Source: Rhizobium sp. 11515TR
Lineage (GTDB): Bacteria > Pseudomonadota > Alphaproteobacteria > Rhizobiales > Rhizobiaceae
NCBI RefSeq assembly: GCF_002277895.1
Contig: NZ_CP022998.1
Coordinates: forward strand, 1 to 64,000
DNA length: 64,000 nucleotides
Reading direction: 5' to 3'
In this document: piece by piece, positions 8,403 to 18,041 of the stretch
Layout of the letters: each line of letters opens with the position of its first letter
How positions within the stretch are numbered: position 1 is the stretch's first letter
Notes under the pieces: model-generated
The model's database searches: none
Seen by the model: the letters and a program-made list of their open reading frames with translations, nothing else
Told to the model about the DNA's origin: nothing
Program-made: the position numbers and the translations under genes

Positions 8403-9539
8403 CTACTCATCGCCCTCATCGATCTCGCCAGTCAGCCGCATGCCATCGATCCAGGTGGAGCCATCTTCACGGATCACCCGGCGCGGCTTCGCTCCGCAGC
8501 GCTCGCGAACGGCCTCCGCCAGGCGTTCCGAATGGGTGACGATCCAGATTTGGCTGGTCTTTGCGGCCTGAGCGATCATGTCGGCAAGCGGCACCAGCAT
8601 GTCCGGGTGCAGGCTCGCCTCCGGCTCGTTGAGCGCAATCAGCGGCGGCAGGCGGTAGGACATCAAGGCGGCGGCAAGACCGAGGAAGCGGATCTGGCCA
8701 TCGGAGAGCTCGCGCGGCTGGAAGACGCGGTTGGGAAATTCGGGCAACGTCAGGCCAAAATCCGCCGTTTCCTGTGGCTCCGGCACGACGAGCCGCGCCC
8801 CTCCGAGCGCCGCGGCAAGAACGCGGTCCAGTTCGACGGTATCTTCGCGCGTATGGACGAGGGTTGCGAAAACGGCGGCGATATTGGCGCCATCCTCGTC
8901 CAGCATGGGAGACGTCACGGCAAGGCAGGGCGCACGCAGCGGCGAGCCGCGATCTGTGCGGAAACCATGGTAGAATCGCCAGGCGTCGACGGCGCGCCGG
9001 AACGTGCCGATCTCCGGAAAATGACCGGCATCGCCCAAAAGCGCGATCGCCGTCTCGGAGGTCAGGGCGTTCTCGGGATGCGGCTGCATGCGGCCACTCT
9101 CGCCGCGCACGGAAATGCCTGGCCCGTCGCGCTTCATCATCGTCACCGACCTGCGCCCGGTTTCGACCGAAAGCTCTTCGGCCTTGACCTGCGGCTCCAG
9201 CGGAAAGCCGGCGGAGGCACAAGGCGGTCGCATGCCCGCTTCGATCCAGTAGCGAAAGGTCGCCGCCCGTTCCATATCGAGCAGCTCGACATCGAAGCGG
9301 ATGCGGGGGGACTCATGCGAACGCCGCTTGCCCGACCACATGGCCGAGAACATGCCGCCTTCACTGGAAATCTCATGCGCCAACCGGCCGCGAACCGCCG
9401 CCTGCACGAGCTGCAGGGAACGATAGAGATTGGACTTGCCCACCCCGTTCTCGCCGATGAACAGATTGACATCGGAAAGATCCATGCGGATCGAGCGCAG
9501 GGAGCGATAATTGCGGGCAAACATGGAGCGTAGCTGCAT
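8403..9539 (-). CDS. SMC/RecF-like AAA family ATPase
   Basis: The protein (378 residues from the chosen ATG) has the layout of a single-chain ABC-type ATPase related to RecF and OLD: Walker A GENGVGKSN near residue 30, signature LSDGQIRFLG near 275, Walker B LIALNEPEASLHP near 300, and the H-loop VTHSERL near 330. No long coiled coil or nuclease (TOPRIM) domain is visible, so a role in DNA repair, defence or something else cannot be decided. The frame opens at a TTG at 9569 overlapping the upstream stop; neither start has a clear ribosome-binding site. It follows an acyltransferase gene. Confidence 0.85.
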   Translation of the reverse strand: MQLRSMFARNYRSLRSIRMDLSDVNLFIGENGVGKSNLYRSLQLVQAAVRGRLAHEISSEGGMFSAMWSGKRRSHESPRIRFDVELLDMERAATFRYWIEAGMRPPCASAGFPLEPQVKAEELSVETGRRSVTMMKRDGPGISVRGESGRMQPHPENALTSETAIALLGDAGHFPEIGTFRRAVDAWRFYHGFRTDRGSPLRAPCLAVTSPMLDEDGANIAAVFATLVHTREDTVELDRVLAAALGGARLVVPEPQETADFGLTLPEFPNRVFQPRELSDGQIRFLGLAAALMSYRLPPLIALNEPEASLHPDMLVPLADMIAQAAKTSQIWIVTHSERLAEAVRERCGAKPRRVIREDGSTWIDGMRLTGEIDEGDE

Positions 9540-9565
9540 GTCCGAGGGTTTAGCCGATTCCGATA

Positions 9566-10510
9566 TCAAAGAGAATGCGAAACCAGAGGCTCATCCTGGC
9601 TCGGAGGAACAAGCGGCGCAAAGGTTGTATTGCCATCGGCCGCAAGATCGAAGACCGTGTGCTTCTCCAGCGCCTTCGTCACTTCGTTAACGTCGCCGTC
9701 CAGATGCTCGACGGGAATGAGATTGCCGACGAGGAAATCGAACCGGTCGCCGCGCTTGTTGAGCAGTTCGTGGAACACGGTCATGTCGCGCAGCTCGGTC
9801 GACCATTTGGCGAACCAATAGAACAGGCCGGAATTGCGCGCCGTCAGGTGCACCGGCAGGATCGGCAGATTGTATTTGCGCGCTAGGCCCACGGCAGAGG
9901 TCTTCCACGGCCGCTCGTTCAGCTTGCCGTTCGCCCAATAGGCGATGCGGCCGGACGGGAAGAGCACGGTGACCTTGCCCTCCGCCACGGCGCGATTGGT
10001 CAGCTGCAGCGTCTCGCGCGTCTTCGGCTTGCTCTTATATTCTTCGCGCCATTCGACCGGAATGATCATCTCGGCAAAGCGCGGGTTGACGCGTACCGCA
10101 TCGCGATTGGCAAAGATCATCATGTCGGGCCGGCGCGACTTCAGGAGATCGAACACGGCGACGCCATCGGCAATGCCTGTGGGATGATTGCTGACGAGAA
10201 TGAAGCCGCCCTTAGCCGGAATACGATCGGCATGGGTGACGCCGATATCGAGCCGCAGCAGATCGCTCATATATTCGAAGCATTGGAAGCCGGAGAGCTT
10301 GGCGACATCATCGGCGAATTCGATCGCCTTGTTGTAGCGCAGCAGCGTGTAGAGAAACGGGCGCATGAGCGGCCAGAGCGGATTGCGCACGATCTTTTGT
10401 CCGCGCTCGGCGATGAGAGTATCGACAATATGTCCGGGCTGGCCCTGAGACACCAAAGCGATCGCTTCTGCAAGTTGTCCCAGTGCAGTTATCGAGCCGC
10501 GGCGCGCCAT
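9566..10510 (-). CDS. PlsC-like lysophospholipid/glycerol acyltransferase
   Basis: The 314-residue protein carries NHPTGIADG near residue 110, FANRDAVRVNPRF, and VLFPSGRIAYW near 190, corresponding to acyltransferase motifs I to III. The His and Asp are five residues apart rather than the usual four. It probably acylates a glycerolipid or lysolipid at the inner membrane. The start MARRGSITALGQ is chosen because AGGA lies seven bases upstream; the frame continues to 10630 without family likeness. Its stop overlaps a possible TTG start of the downstream ATPase. Confidence 0.8.
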   Translation of the reverse strand: MARRGSITALGQLAEAIALVSQGQPGHIVDTLIAERGQKIVRNPLWPLMRPFLYTLLRYNKAIEFADDVAKLSGFQCFEYMSDLLRLDIGVTHADRIPAKGGFILVSNHPTGIADGVAVFDLLKSRRPDMMIFANRDAVRVNPRFAEMIIPVEWREEYKSKPKTRETLQLTNRAVAEGKVTVLFPSGRIAYWANGKLNERPWKTSAVGLARKYNLPILPVHLTARNSGLFYWFAKWSTELRDMTVFHELLNKRGDRFDFLVGNLIPVEHLDGDVNEVTKALEKHTVFDLAADGNTTFAPLVPPSQDEPLVSHSL

Positions 10511-10767
10511 GAAGTGTCCTGAATGGTTGGGAGATATTCTATCGCAATCGAATATGATCGAAGCATGACAAGCGCCTCGCATATGGAAGGCGAACCATCC
10601 GAGATCCGGAACGAGCCATATGCAGTTCATTGAAGTCCAGATGCGCCCCGCGGCACGAAGGGAAAACGCACCGGAAGCAGCAGGAAAATTAGCGATTCCA
10701 TAACCTTCCTTCGTTCAAAGTGGCAGATGCGATCTGAATTTCAAGGGGTTTTCCACTGAACGAATTA

Positions 10768-11691
10768 TTGATCATCGCCGACTCCAGGTTGATAGCGGAA
10801 CGCAACCGCTGGCTCGACGCGCTTGGTCAAGAGCGGCGGCTTGCCGCCCACACACTGAATGCCTATGAACGCGATACGCGGCAATTCCTGACCTTCCTCA
10901 CCGGCCATCTCGGCGGTCCGGCGACGATCGAGGATATTCATGCGCTGCGCCCCGCCGACTTTCGCGCCTTTCTTGCCGCGCGCCGCAAGGATGGTGCCGG
11001 TGCGCGTTCGCTCGGGCGCAATCTTGCCGGGCTTCGTTCGCTGTTGCGCTATCTTGAGAAGAAGGGCCTGGTGAATGCCGCGGGTGCAGCCGCGGTGCGC
11101 TCGCCGAAACAGCCGAAATCGTTGCCGAAGCCCCTTTCCGACAAGCAGGCGATTACTGTCGTCAGTGACGAGGCGCAGCTGCACGAAGAACCATGGATCG
11201 CCGCGCGCGATGCAGCCGTGCTGACCCTGCTCTATGGCTGCGGCCTGCGCATTTCCGAGGCGCTGGATCTGAAACCGCAGGATTTTCCACCGGGCGCAAC
11301 CTCGCTGCGCATCACCGGCAAGGGCAACAAGACCCGGCTGGTGCCGCTACTGCCGATCGTCATCGAAGCGATCGATCAATATCGCAAGCTCTGCCCTTAT
11401 CATCTCGAAGCCGATGGCGCCTTGTTTCGTGGCGCGCGTGGCGGCAAGCTGCAGCCGGGCATCATTCAGCACGGCATGCAGAAGCTGCGTGGCGCCTTCG
11501 GACTGCCGGATACCGCTACGCCGCACGCGCTGCGTCATTCCTTTGCCACTCACCTCCTGGCCGGCGGCGGTGACCTCAGAACCATCCAGGAGCTGCTCGG
11601 CCACGCCAGCCTTTCGACGACGCAGGTCTATACCGGCGTCGACTCCTCGCGCCTGCTCGAGGTCTACGACCGCGCCCATCCCCGCGCGTAA
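10768..11691 (+). CDS. xerC: site-specific tyrosine recombinase XerC
   Basis: With XerD this recombinase resolves chromosome dimers at dif. All catalytic residues are visible: Arg in GLRISEALDL, Lys in GKGNKTRLVPL, the HALRHSF box, His in LLGHASLSTTQVY and the Tyr nucleophile in that last motif. The N-terminal core-binding domain spans roughly residues 10-100. The first conventional start is TTG 10768 (307 residues). However, AAGGGG at 10743-10748 is best spaced for an in-frame CTG at 10756, which would add LNEL. It is divergent from the acyltransferase. Confidence 0.93.
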   Translation: MIIADSRLIAERNRWLDALGQERRLAAHTLNAYERDTRQFLTFLTGHLGGPATIEDIHALRPADFRAFLAARRKDGAGARSLGRNLAGLRSLLRYLEKKGLVNAAGAAAVRSPKQPKSLPKPLSDKQAITVVSDEAQLHEEPWIAARDAAVLTLLYGCGLRISEALDLKPQDFPPGATSLRITGKGNKTRLVPLLPIVIEAIDQYRKLCPYHLEADGALFRGARGGKLQPGIIQHGMQKLRGAFGLPDTATPHALRHSFATHLLAGGGDLRTIQELLGHASLSTTQVYTGVDSSRLLEVYDRAHPRA

Positions 11692-11839
11692 GGCCGTTCG
11701 CGCGCATAAGAAAAGATTAACCTCTCGCGTTAAGGGAATTTCCGTCTCACTCGCGTAAAGCAGAATCATGTCCCGGCATGCCCTTCGAAAACCGCTTTCC
11801 GGCGTTAGTGGTCATGCCCTCTGCAAACGGAAGATTCTG

Positions 11840-12931
11840 ATGATTTCTGCCCTCGGGTCCAAGACGATGCGGTCGATGAAGCCGACGCTTGGCGATATGC
11901 TGCTCTGGCTTGCAACCGCCTTTCCACTGATGCTCGCGGTGCTGCTGGTCGCGACAATGCTGACGCTGCAGCCGATCCATGCCGAAGGCGCCGTCTCCGA
12001 TAGCTGCGGTGGCAAGGATCTGATGGCCGAACTTCAAAAGAACGATCCGGCAAAATACGTCACCATCATCGCCGCCGGCGACAAGGTCGAAAACGGCAAG
12101 GGCATCTTCTGGAAGATCGAAAAGCCCGGCCTGAAGCCGTCCTGGCTGCTCGGCACCATGCATGTCTCGGACACGCGCGTGCTCACCATGCCGAAGGGCG
12201 CTGCAGACGCCGTTGCATCAGCCGATACGATCGTTGTCGAATCGGACGAAATTCTCGACGACAAAAAGGCCGCCGCCGCCCTTTTCGCCAATCCCTCACT
12301 CACCATGCTCACCGACGGCTCGACCATCAGCCAGCATCTGTCGCCTGAAGACAATGCCCGGCTGGAAGCGGGTCTGAAAGAGCGCGGCATTGCGCTCGCC
12401 GCCGTTTCCCGCATGCAGCCCTGGCTGATCTCGAGCTCTTTCGAGATGACGGGCTGTGAGGTTCGCCGCAAGACGGCCGGGGCGAAATTCCTCGATCAGA
12501 AACTCGCAACCGACGCCGCGGCCGAAGGCAAGAAGGTCGTTGGTCTCGAAACGCTGGCCGAGCAGGCCAAGGCCATGAGCGATCTGCCGGTCGCGCTTCA
12601 TCTGAAATCGCTGATGCAGACGCTCGAACTGGGCGACAAGATCAACGACGTCAACGAAACGATGACGGGCCTCTATCTCGCCGGCAATATCGGCGCGATG
12701 ATCCCGATGCTGAAGGTGATCGAACCGGACCAGAAGATCACGGATGCCGATACCGCCGCCTTCGAGCAGCGCATCATCCTCGATCGCAACAAGGTCATGG
12801 CCGAACGTGTTGCGCCCATTCTTAACAAGGGCAATGCTTTCATCGCTGTCGGCGCCCTTCACATCGTCGGCGATCAAGGCCTCGTGGCGCTGCTGCGCAA
12901 GCAGGGTTTTACCGTCACGGCGGTGAACTGA
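11840..12931 (+). CDS. TraB/GumN family protein
   Basis: The two TraB/GumN signatures are present: SWLLGTMHVSD near residue 85 and AFIAVGALHIVGDQGLVALL near the C-terminus. After the N-terminus a hydrophobic segment (MLLWLATAFPLMLAVLLVAT) suggests a signal anchor with the bulk in the periplasm. The family is related to Tiki-type metalloproteases, but the function in rhizobia is unknown. The start at 11840 (363 residues) has GGAAG six bases upstream; an earlier ATG at 11768 adds residues of low plausibility. Its 3' end overlaps the convergent DUF2867 gene by 17 bp. Confidence 0.82.
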   Translation: MISALGSKTMRSMKPTLGDMLLWLATAFPLMLAVLLVATMLTLQPIHAEGAVSDSCGGKDLMAELQKNDPAKYVTIIAAGDKVENGKGIFWKIEKPGLKPSWLLGTMHVSDTRVLTMPKGAADAVASADTIVVESDEILDDKKAAAALFANPSLTMLTDGSTISQHLSPEDNARLEAGLKERGIALAAVSRMQPWLISSSFEMTGCEVRRKTAGAKFLDQKLATDAAAEGKKVVGLETLAEQAKAMSDLPVALHLKSLMQTLELGDKINDVNETMTGLYLAGNIGAMIPMLKVIEPDQKITDADTAAFEQRIILDRNKVMAERVAPILNKGNAFIAVGALHIVGDQGLVALLRKQGFTVTAVN

Positions 12932-13421
12932 CTGCTCGCATCCGCTTTCCCAAATCGGAAAGCATCGACGCAACGATCAGCCGGTGGAATGGCGTGATGA
13001 TTGCGAGATAGATCCGGCCAAGCAATATGTTCCGCCGGACGAGCGTCGTGGCGTCGACCAGCCGACGTCCCTGATCGTCATCACGCACGCCGATAACGAC
13101 CCTGAAATCGAGAGGCCGGTCGTCGAAGCCGAGCACGACCTGATTGTCGGACTTGCTGACGACAGGAAAGAAGCCGATCTTCTCCCACTCCTCCGCCCGA
13201 AGGTCGCTGCTGGATCTCAAACCGAACAAGCCCGTTACCGCATCGCGCACTCGTATCAGCAGCCGCACCCAAAACGGAAAGCGGCTGAGCATCGTTCGGG
13301 CGGCGGCAATGGCCGTCAGATCCGAGTTCTGGATATTCAGCTCGTAGCAGTCAGCCCAATCCGCATCCGGCAACGCCGGATGCGGCATAAGGGGCTTCAC
13401 CATCAAAGGCCTTGCAGACAT
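12915..13421 (-). CDS. DUF2867 family protein
   Basis: The 168-residue protein looks like a DUF2867 protein: an early ADWADCYEL, then RDAVTGLFGLRSS, a VVLGFDDRPLDFRVVIGV strand pair, and a C-terminal LGRIYLAIITPFHRLIVASML helix. This domain also occurs fused to NAD-binding epimerases, but here it stands alone. Function unknown; possibly a lipid- or membrane-associated protein. The gene converges on the TraB/GumN gene and overlaps its end. Confidence 0.75.
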   Translation of the reverse strand: MSARPLMVKPLMPHPALPDADWADCYELNIQNSDLTAIAAARTMLSRFPFWVRLLIRVRDAVTGLFGLRSSSDLRAEEWEKIGFFPVVSKSDNQVVLGFDDRPLDFRVVIGVRDDDQGRRLVDATTLVRRNILLGRIYLAIITPFHRLIVASMLSDLGKRMRAVSSPP

Positions 13422-13521
13422 GGTTCATCCGCCTTTATTCGACGGCTGCAGACTACCACACATTGCAATGCTGCCCGACCAACAAAAGCCGGCTGCGGCA
13501 ATTTGGCCGGCAGATAATGGC

Positions 13522-16383
13522 CTAACGCACGGCCGATCCATCCGCCGGCAATATCTTCAGCCGCCAGGAAGCATCAGGCTTCAGATAGGTCGTCGCGATG
13601 GCGCGGACATCCTTGGCGGTCACGGCCTCGTAGCCGCTGATGCTCCTGCGAATACGGTCGAGACGCCGGGGATCTCTCTGGGCATCGCGAAGATTCTGGA
13701 CCCAATAGCCGTTGGTCTGCTGCGAGCGCTTCACAGCTTCGATGATCGGAACCTTGGCCCGTGTCAGCTCATCGGGCGAAACATCTCCATTGCCGAGATC
13801 GGAGGCGATCTTATCCACCAGCTCGAAGAAATGATCCACCTTGGCGGGCGTGGTTTCGACATAGAGATAGGCAAAACCATAGCCGGGGATCGATCTCGAC
13901 AGATCGACTTCGCCCTGAGGACTATAGGTCGCTCCCTCGGCGACGCGGAACTGGTCGACCAGACGATTCTGCAGGATCGCCCCGGCGACATTGGCAGCGA
14001 CGGCTCTCGGCAGATCGGAAAGGAAATCGCCGATCGGCATAGCGACGGCGGCACCGGCACTATCGCTGCGCCCGTCATGGAGCCGAACGACCGGGTCGGT
14101 CGTCGGTGCCGGAAAATGCACACCGGAACCGTCGCTCTGTTTCTCTCCGTCGCCACGAACGGGCAGGGCGCCGAAGGTCTGCGCCATCAAGCGAATGGCG
14201 TCATCGACCTCGACATCGCCGGCGATGATGACCTCGATCGGCCCCTTCGAAAGAGCGGGTTGCAGGAGGCCCTCGAAATCTTCCGGCTTCGCATCGATCA
14301 ACTGTGTCCGGTCCGGGAATTCCCAGCGCGAATCGCCGGAATGCAGGAGACCGGAAAGATCGCGGCCGACCACACTGCCCGGCGTCGCCTGAAGCTGGGG
14401 AAGCATGTTCAGATAGGCCTGCTGGACCCGCTTGAAGACATCCGGACGATAGGCCGGATTAGAGATGTAAGCCGTCAGCAGCTGCAATTGCGTCTGCAGA
14501 TCGCGCGGCTGCGTGGTACCCTCGAATTTGAAGGCGGCATCCTGAATGGCGAAATCGATGCTGACAACCTTCGCGGCAAAAGCCTTCTGCATGTCGTCAT
14601 AGCTGATGGCTTTCAGGCCGGACAGCGGCAGCGCCGGTGCCGCCCAGATCGGCAACGGTCGATCATTCGGCAAATCCAGCCGCCCGCGGCCGACCTCCGC
14701 CCGCACCAAAACCTCGTCAGCCCGATATTTGGTCGGCTTGACGGTCAAGCGGACGCCATTGGCGAAACGCACCATCGTAATGCCGAGATCATCGACCGTA
14801 CGGCGTTCGATGATATCGCCGGGCTTGCCGAAATCGGTGTAGGGCCATGCGACCGAAGCCGTCTGTTCCGGCGCCTTTACCGCCACGGCGCGCGATTCAG
14901 CATAGGCTTTCTCGACAGCGGCATCGCTGCCCTCGGGCATTTGCGGGATCTGGAGCACCAGCTGCGGGCCATTGCCGGCAAAAACGCGCTGAAGAGCCTT
15001 GTTGACCTCATCTGCACTGAGGTCCTTCGTCGCGGCATCAAACAGTGCCAGATCGTCTGCTGGCGAGGTGAAGACCATGTTTTCGCCGACGCTCCAGCTG
15101 AGCGAGCCGGCAATATCCGGGCTGGTGCGCGTCGCAGCTCCGCTCGCGGCGGCCTGGAGGGTGGAGCGATATTCGGTAATTTCCCGGTCGATCTCGCTCT
15201 GGTCGGCACCGAACTGCGCAATGCGGCGCTGCTCCTGATCGATAGCCGCCAGGGCAGCCTGCCATTGTGCGGGATCGCTATCGGCGGCAACCATCGCGAC
15301 ATGGGCCGATTTCAGCAGATCCTGCGCACCGGCCTGCGCGCTGACGAAGGGTGGATTGGGCTGCTGCGCCAGCACTGACAGGCGCCGGTTGAGGACAGCC
15401 AGGCCGATATCCTCCACCAATTGCGCGCGGCGCTTGGTAGCCCTATCTGGCGAAGCATCGTAGGGGCGCGCCCAGGCAAGCTGCACGCGGGTGGCGCCAC
15501 CCGGCACGATGACCGTGCCGACGCGCGCTCCATGGCTTTGGAGGGTGCCTAGATCAGGGTCTGCGGGTGCAGGTGCGGCGGCGGCCCAATTGCCGAAGCG
15601 GTTACGGATATCGGTTTCAATGGCGGCAGCATCGATATCGCCGACGACAATCAGGGTGGCGCGCTCGGGACGATAATAGGTGCGGTAAAAATCCCGCAGC
15701 AGATCGACCGGCGCGTTGCTGATAATATCGGTCTTGCCGATCGGCGGACGTTGCGGCACACGCTGCCCCGGCAGCAGCTGAGCAAGCAAACCAGTCCCGC
15801 CACGGTATTGCGGCGTGTCACGCAGCTTCTCTTCCGAAAGAATGACGCCGCGCTCGCGGTCGAAGGCGCCGGCATCGAGTGTCAGTTCGCTCGCCGTCTC
15901 GCGCATCAGCATCAGGCCGGTCGAAATCGTCTCCGGATTGGCTTCCGGCAGATCCAGCGCATAAACAGTTTCGCCATAGCTCGTGGACGCATTCGTATCC
16001 GCGCCGAAGGCAAGACCGAGACGCTGAAGGGTGCGCACCATTTCGCCTTCCGGCACATGGGTCGAGCCCTTGAAGGCCATATGCTCGAGGAAATGCGCCA
16101 AGCCCTGCTGGTCGTCGCGCTCCTGCAAGGAGCCAGCGCCGATACGGAAACGGATCGCCACCTGACCGGCCGGAGTCGCATTGTGCATGACGGCATAGCG
16201 CATGCCGTTCGGCAAGGTCCCAAAGCGAATTCCCTGCTCCACCGGCAGGTCGCTTGCCGCCTGAGGCCAGTTGGCGACAGGCGTTTCCGCACAGGCGGGA
16301 GCCGCAACGGTAACGAGGAGTGCGAGCGCTGTCGCAACGAAAAGTTTCGGGGATAGACGACCGGCTGGGTTTTGACGTGGCAT
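13522..16383 (-). CDS. secreted M16 family zinc metallopeptidase (two-repeat form)
   Basis: The 953-residue protein begins with a signal peptide (MPRQNPAGRLSPKLFVATAL, then a cleavage site after ACA). It has the inverted zinc motif HFLEHMAFKG near residue 90 and the distal Glu in RGVILSEEK near 165. The second half repeats the M16 fold without the motif, as in pitrilysin-like enzymes. It probably degrades peptides in the periplasm. The frame continues upstream to 16461, but the signal peptide and residue context support the ATG at 16381-16383. The ribosome-binding site is poor and the start codon lies in a large inverted repeat. It follows lpdA by 111 bp on the same strand. Confidence 0.9.
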   Translation of the reverse strand: MPRQNPAGRLSPKLFVATALALLVTVAAPACAETPVANWPQAASDLPVEQGIRFGTLPNGMRYAVMHNATPAGQVAIRFRIGAGSLQERDDQQGLAHFLEHMAFKGSTHVPEGEMVRTLQRLGLAFGADTNASTSYGETVYALDLPEANPETISTGLMLMRETASELTLDAGAFDRERGVILSEEKLRDTPQYRGGTGLLAQLLPGQRVPQRPPIGKTDIISNAPVDLLRDFYRTYYRPERATLIVVGDIDAAAIETDIRNRFGNWAAAAPAPADPDLGTLQSHGARVGTVIVPGGATRVQLAWARPYDASPDRATKRRAQLVEDIGLAVLNRRLSVLAQQPNPPFVSAQAGAQDLLKSAHVAMVAADSDPAQWQAALAAIDQEQRRIAQFGADQSEIDREITEYRSTLQAAASGAATRTSPDIAGSLSWSVGENMVFTSPADDLALFDAATKDLSADEVNKALQRVFAGNGPQLVLQIPQMPEGSDAAVEKAYAESRAVAVKAPEQTASVAWPYTDFGKPGDIIERRTVDDLGITMVRFANGVRLTVKPTKYRADEVLVRAEVGRGRLDLPNDRPLPIWAAPALPLSGLKAISYDDMQKAFAAKVVSIDFAIQDAAFKFEGTTQPRDLQTQLQLLTAYISNPAYRPDVFKRVQQAYLNMLPQLQATPGSVVGRDLSGLLHSGDSRWEFPDRTQLIDAKPEDFEGLLQPALSKGPIEVIIAGDVEVDDAIRLMAQTFGALPVRGDGEKQSDGSGVHFPAPTTDPVVRLHDGRSDSAGAAVAMPIGDFLSDLPRAVAANVAGAILQNRLVDQFRVAEGATYSPQGEVDLSRSIPGYGFAYLYVETTPAKVDHFFELVDKIASDLGNGDVSPDELTRAKVPIIEAVKRSQQTNGYWVQNLRDAQRDPRRLDRIRRSISGYEAVTAKDVRAIATTYLKPDASWRLKILPADGSAVR

Positions 16384-16456
16384 GCTTGCTTTGTTGGTGA
16401 GAACGATTGGATGATGCGATGCACGGAGCCCGTACATCGCATCATCAGGCAAGCAT
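16382..16456 (-). promoter_or_regulatory. nested hairpin spanning the M16 peptidase leader and start codon
   Basis: Perfect 12-bp arms GATGATGCGATG (16410-16421) and CATCGCATCATC (16435-16446) enclose an ACGG/CCGT inner stem with a 3-base loop. Outside it, ATGCTTGC (16382-16389) can pair with GCAAGCAT (16449-16456), so on the mRNA the AUG itself is paired. No T-run follows, so it is not a normal lpdA terminator. Confidence 0.5.
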
Positions 16457-16494
16457 TGCAATCCCGGCGCTTGTCATGCAGGGATGGCCCGATC

Positions 16495-17901
16495 CTACAT
16501 ATGAATCGGCTTGAAGAAGGTCGCGAGCGCTGCTTCCTTGACGGCTTCCGACATGGTGGGATGCGCGTGGCAGGTGCGGCCAAGATCTTCCGACGAACCG
16601 CCGAATTCCATCAGCACGGCGATCTCGTGGATCATCTCGCCGGCGCCGAAGCCGACGATATGGCCGCCGAGAACGCGATCCGTTTCCTTGTCGGCGAGGA
16701 TCTTGACGAAACCGTCCGTCGCCAGCATGGCGCGGGCGCGGCCGTTGGCGGAGAACGGGAACTTGCCGACCTTGTAGGCGATGCCAGCGGCCTTCAGCTC
16801 TTCCTCGGTCTTGCCGACGGAGGCGACTTCCGGCTGCGTGTAGACGACGCTCGGAATGACGTCGTAGTTCACATGGCCGGCCTGTCCGGCGAGGATTTCG
16901 GCAAGCGCCACGCCCTCATCTTCCGCCTTGTGTGCCAGCATCGGACCCTTCACGACATCGCCGATGGCATAGATGCCAGCGACGTTGGTCTTGAAGTGAC
17001 CGTCGATCTCGACGCGGCCGCGATTGTCGAGCACGACGCCGGCTTCCTCGAGGCCGAGGCCTGCCGTGTACGGCTTGCGGCCAGTGGCGACGAGGACGAC
17101 ATCGGCATCGAGCACGACCTTGTCGCCGCCCTTGACCGGCTCGAAGGTGACCTTGGCGCCGTTGCCGGTTTTTTCCACGCCGACGACCTTGGCGCCGAGA
17201 TGGAACTCAAGACCCTGCTTGGCAAGCATGCGCTGGAACTGCTTGGAGACTTCGCCATCCATGCCGCCGAGGATGGTGTCGAGATATTCGACGACGGTGA
17301 CCTTGGCGCCGAGGCGCGACCAGACCGAGCCGAGCTCGAGGCCGATGACGCCGCCGCCGACGACAATCATCTTGCCCGGCACCTTGTCGAGTGCGATGCC
17401 GCCGGTCGAAGAGATGATGACCTCCTCGTCGATCTCAAGCGGAACGCCCGGAATGCCGGCAACGTCGGAGCCGGTGGCAATGACGATATTCTTGCCTTCG
17501 ATCTCGGTCACCTTGCCGTCTTCAGCCGTGACGGAAACCTTACCGGCCGAAACGATCTTGCCGGTGCCCTGGAAGGCATCGATCTTGTTCTTCTTGAAGA
17601 GAAAAGCGACGCCGTCGACGTTCGACTTAACCGTTGCATCCTTGTGCGCCAGCATCTTTACAAGATTGAGCTTCGGTGCGGCAACGTCGACGCCGAGGGC
17701 GTCCATGCCATGGCCGGCATGATGGAACACTTCGGAAGCATGCAGCAGCGCCTTGGAGGGGATGCAACCGACATTGAGGCAGGTGCCGCCATAGGTCGCG
17801 CGCTTTTCGACGACCGCGACCTTCAGGCCGAGCTGCGCTGCCTTGACTGCGCAGACATAGCCGCCGGGGCCGGTTCCGATAATGATCACATCGTAGGACA
17901 T
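16495..17901 (-). CDS. lpdA: dihydrolipoyl dehydrogenase (E3)
   Basis: E3 reoxidises dihydrolipoamide of the 2-oxoglutarate dehydrogenase complex with FAD and NAD+. The 468-residue protein has the N-terminal FAD site [13 protein letters not shown], the redox disulfide [12 protein letters not shown] near residues 40-50, an NAD site [15 protein letters not shown] near 180, and the C-terminal dimer motif [10 protein letters not shown] with catalytic His and Glu. It is separated from sucB by four unrelated genes and two palindromic repeats, so it may have its own promoter. Confidence 0.97.
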   Translation of the reverse strand: MSYDVIIIGTGPGGYVCAVKAAQLGLKVAVVEKRATYGGTCLNVGCIPSKALLHASEVFHHAGHGMDALGVDVAAPKLNLVKMLAHKDATVKSNVDGVAFLFKKNKIDAFQGTGKIVSAGKVSVTAEDGKVTEIEGKNIVIATGSDVAGIPGVPLEIDEEVIISSTGGIALDKVPGKMIVVGGGVIGLELGSVWSRLGAKVTVVEYLDTILGGMDGEVSKQFQRMLAKQGLEFHLGAKVVGVEKTGNGAKVTFEPVKGGDKVVLDADVVLVATGRKPYTAGLGLEEAGVVLDNRGRVEIDGHFKTNVAGIYAIGDVVKGPMLAHKAEDEGVALAEILAGQAGHVNYDVIPSVVYTQPEVASVGKTEEELKAAGIAYKVGKFPFSANGRARAMLATDGFVKILADKETDRVLGGHIVGFGAGEMIHEIAVLMEFGGSSEDLGRTCHAHPTMSEAVKEAALATFFKPIHM

Positions 17902-17930
17902 GTTTTAATTTCCTTGTTTTGTATCTGTTT

Positions 17931-17980
17931 AGAGCATGATGCCGAAAAGTGTGAGCGGTTTTCGGACGACATCATGCTCT
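17931..17980. repeat. rhizobial palindromic repeat, family B
   Basis: Arms AGAGCATGATG (17931-17941) and CATCATGCTCT (17970-17980) enclose an inner CCGAAAA/TTTTCGG pair, giving a long hairpin. It is upstream of lpdA. A related structure lies at 34315-34362 and a related fragment at 48306-48336. Confidence 0.7.
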
Positions 17981-18006
17981 ACTTCTTTGATTCTAGAGCG
18001 GATTCA

Positions 18007-18033
18007 GATTTTAGGTCGAAGAGACCTAAAATC
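18007..18033. repeat. 11-bp-arm palindromic repeat between LysE and lpdA
   Basis: GATTTTAGGTC (18007-18017), a 5-base loop, and GACCTAAAATC (18023-18033) form a perfect hairpin framed by AGAGCGGAT and ATCCGGCTCT. Together with the neighbouring repeat it fills the LysE-lpdA gap. It looks like an interspersed repeat rather than a terminator, though it could act as one weakly. Confidence 0.6.
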
Positions 18034-18041
18034 ATCCGGCT

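Noticed and set aside
11716..11736. TTAA half-sites after xerC considered as a CtrA box
   Set aside because: The spacing between the half-sites is nine bases, not seven.
13420..15378. 652-codon open frame on the plus strand
   Set aside because: Runs antisense to the M16 peptidase and has no recognisable motif.
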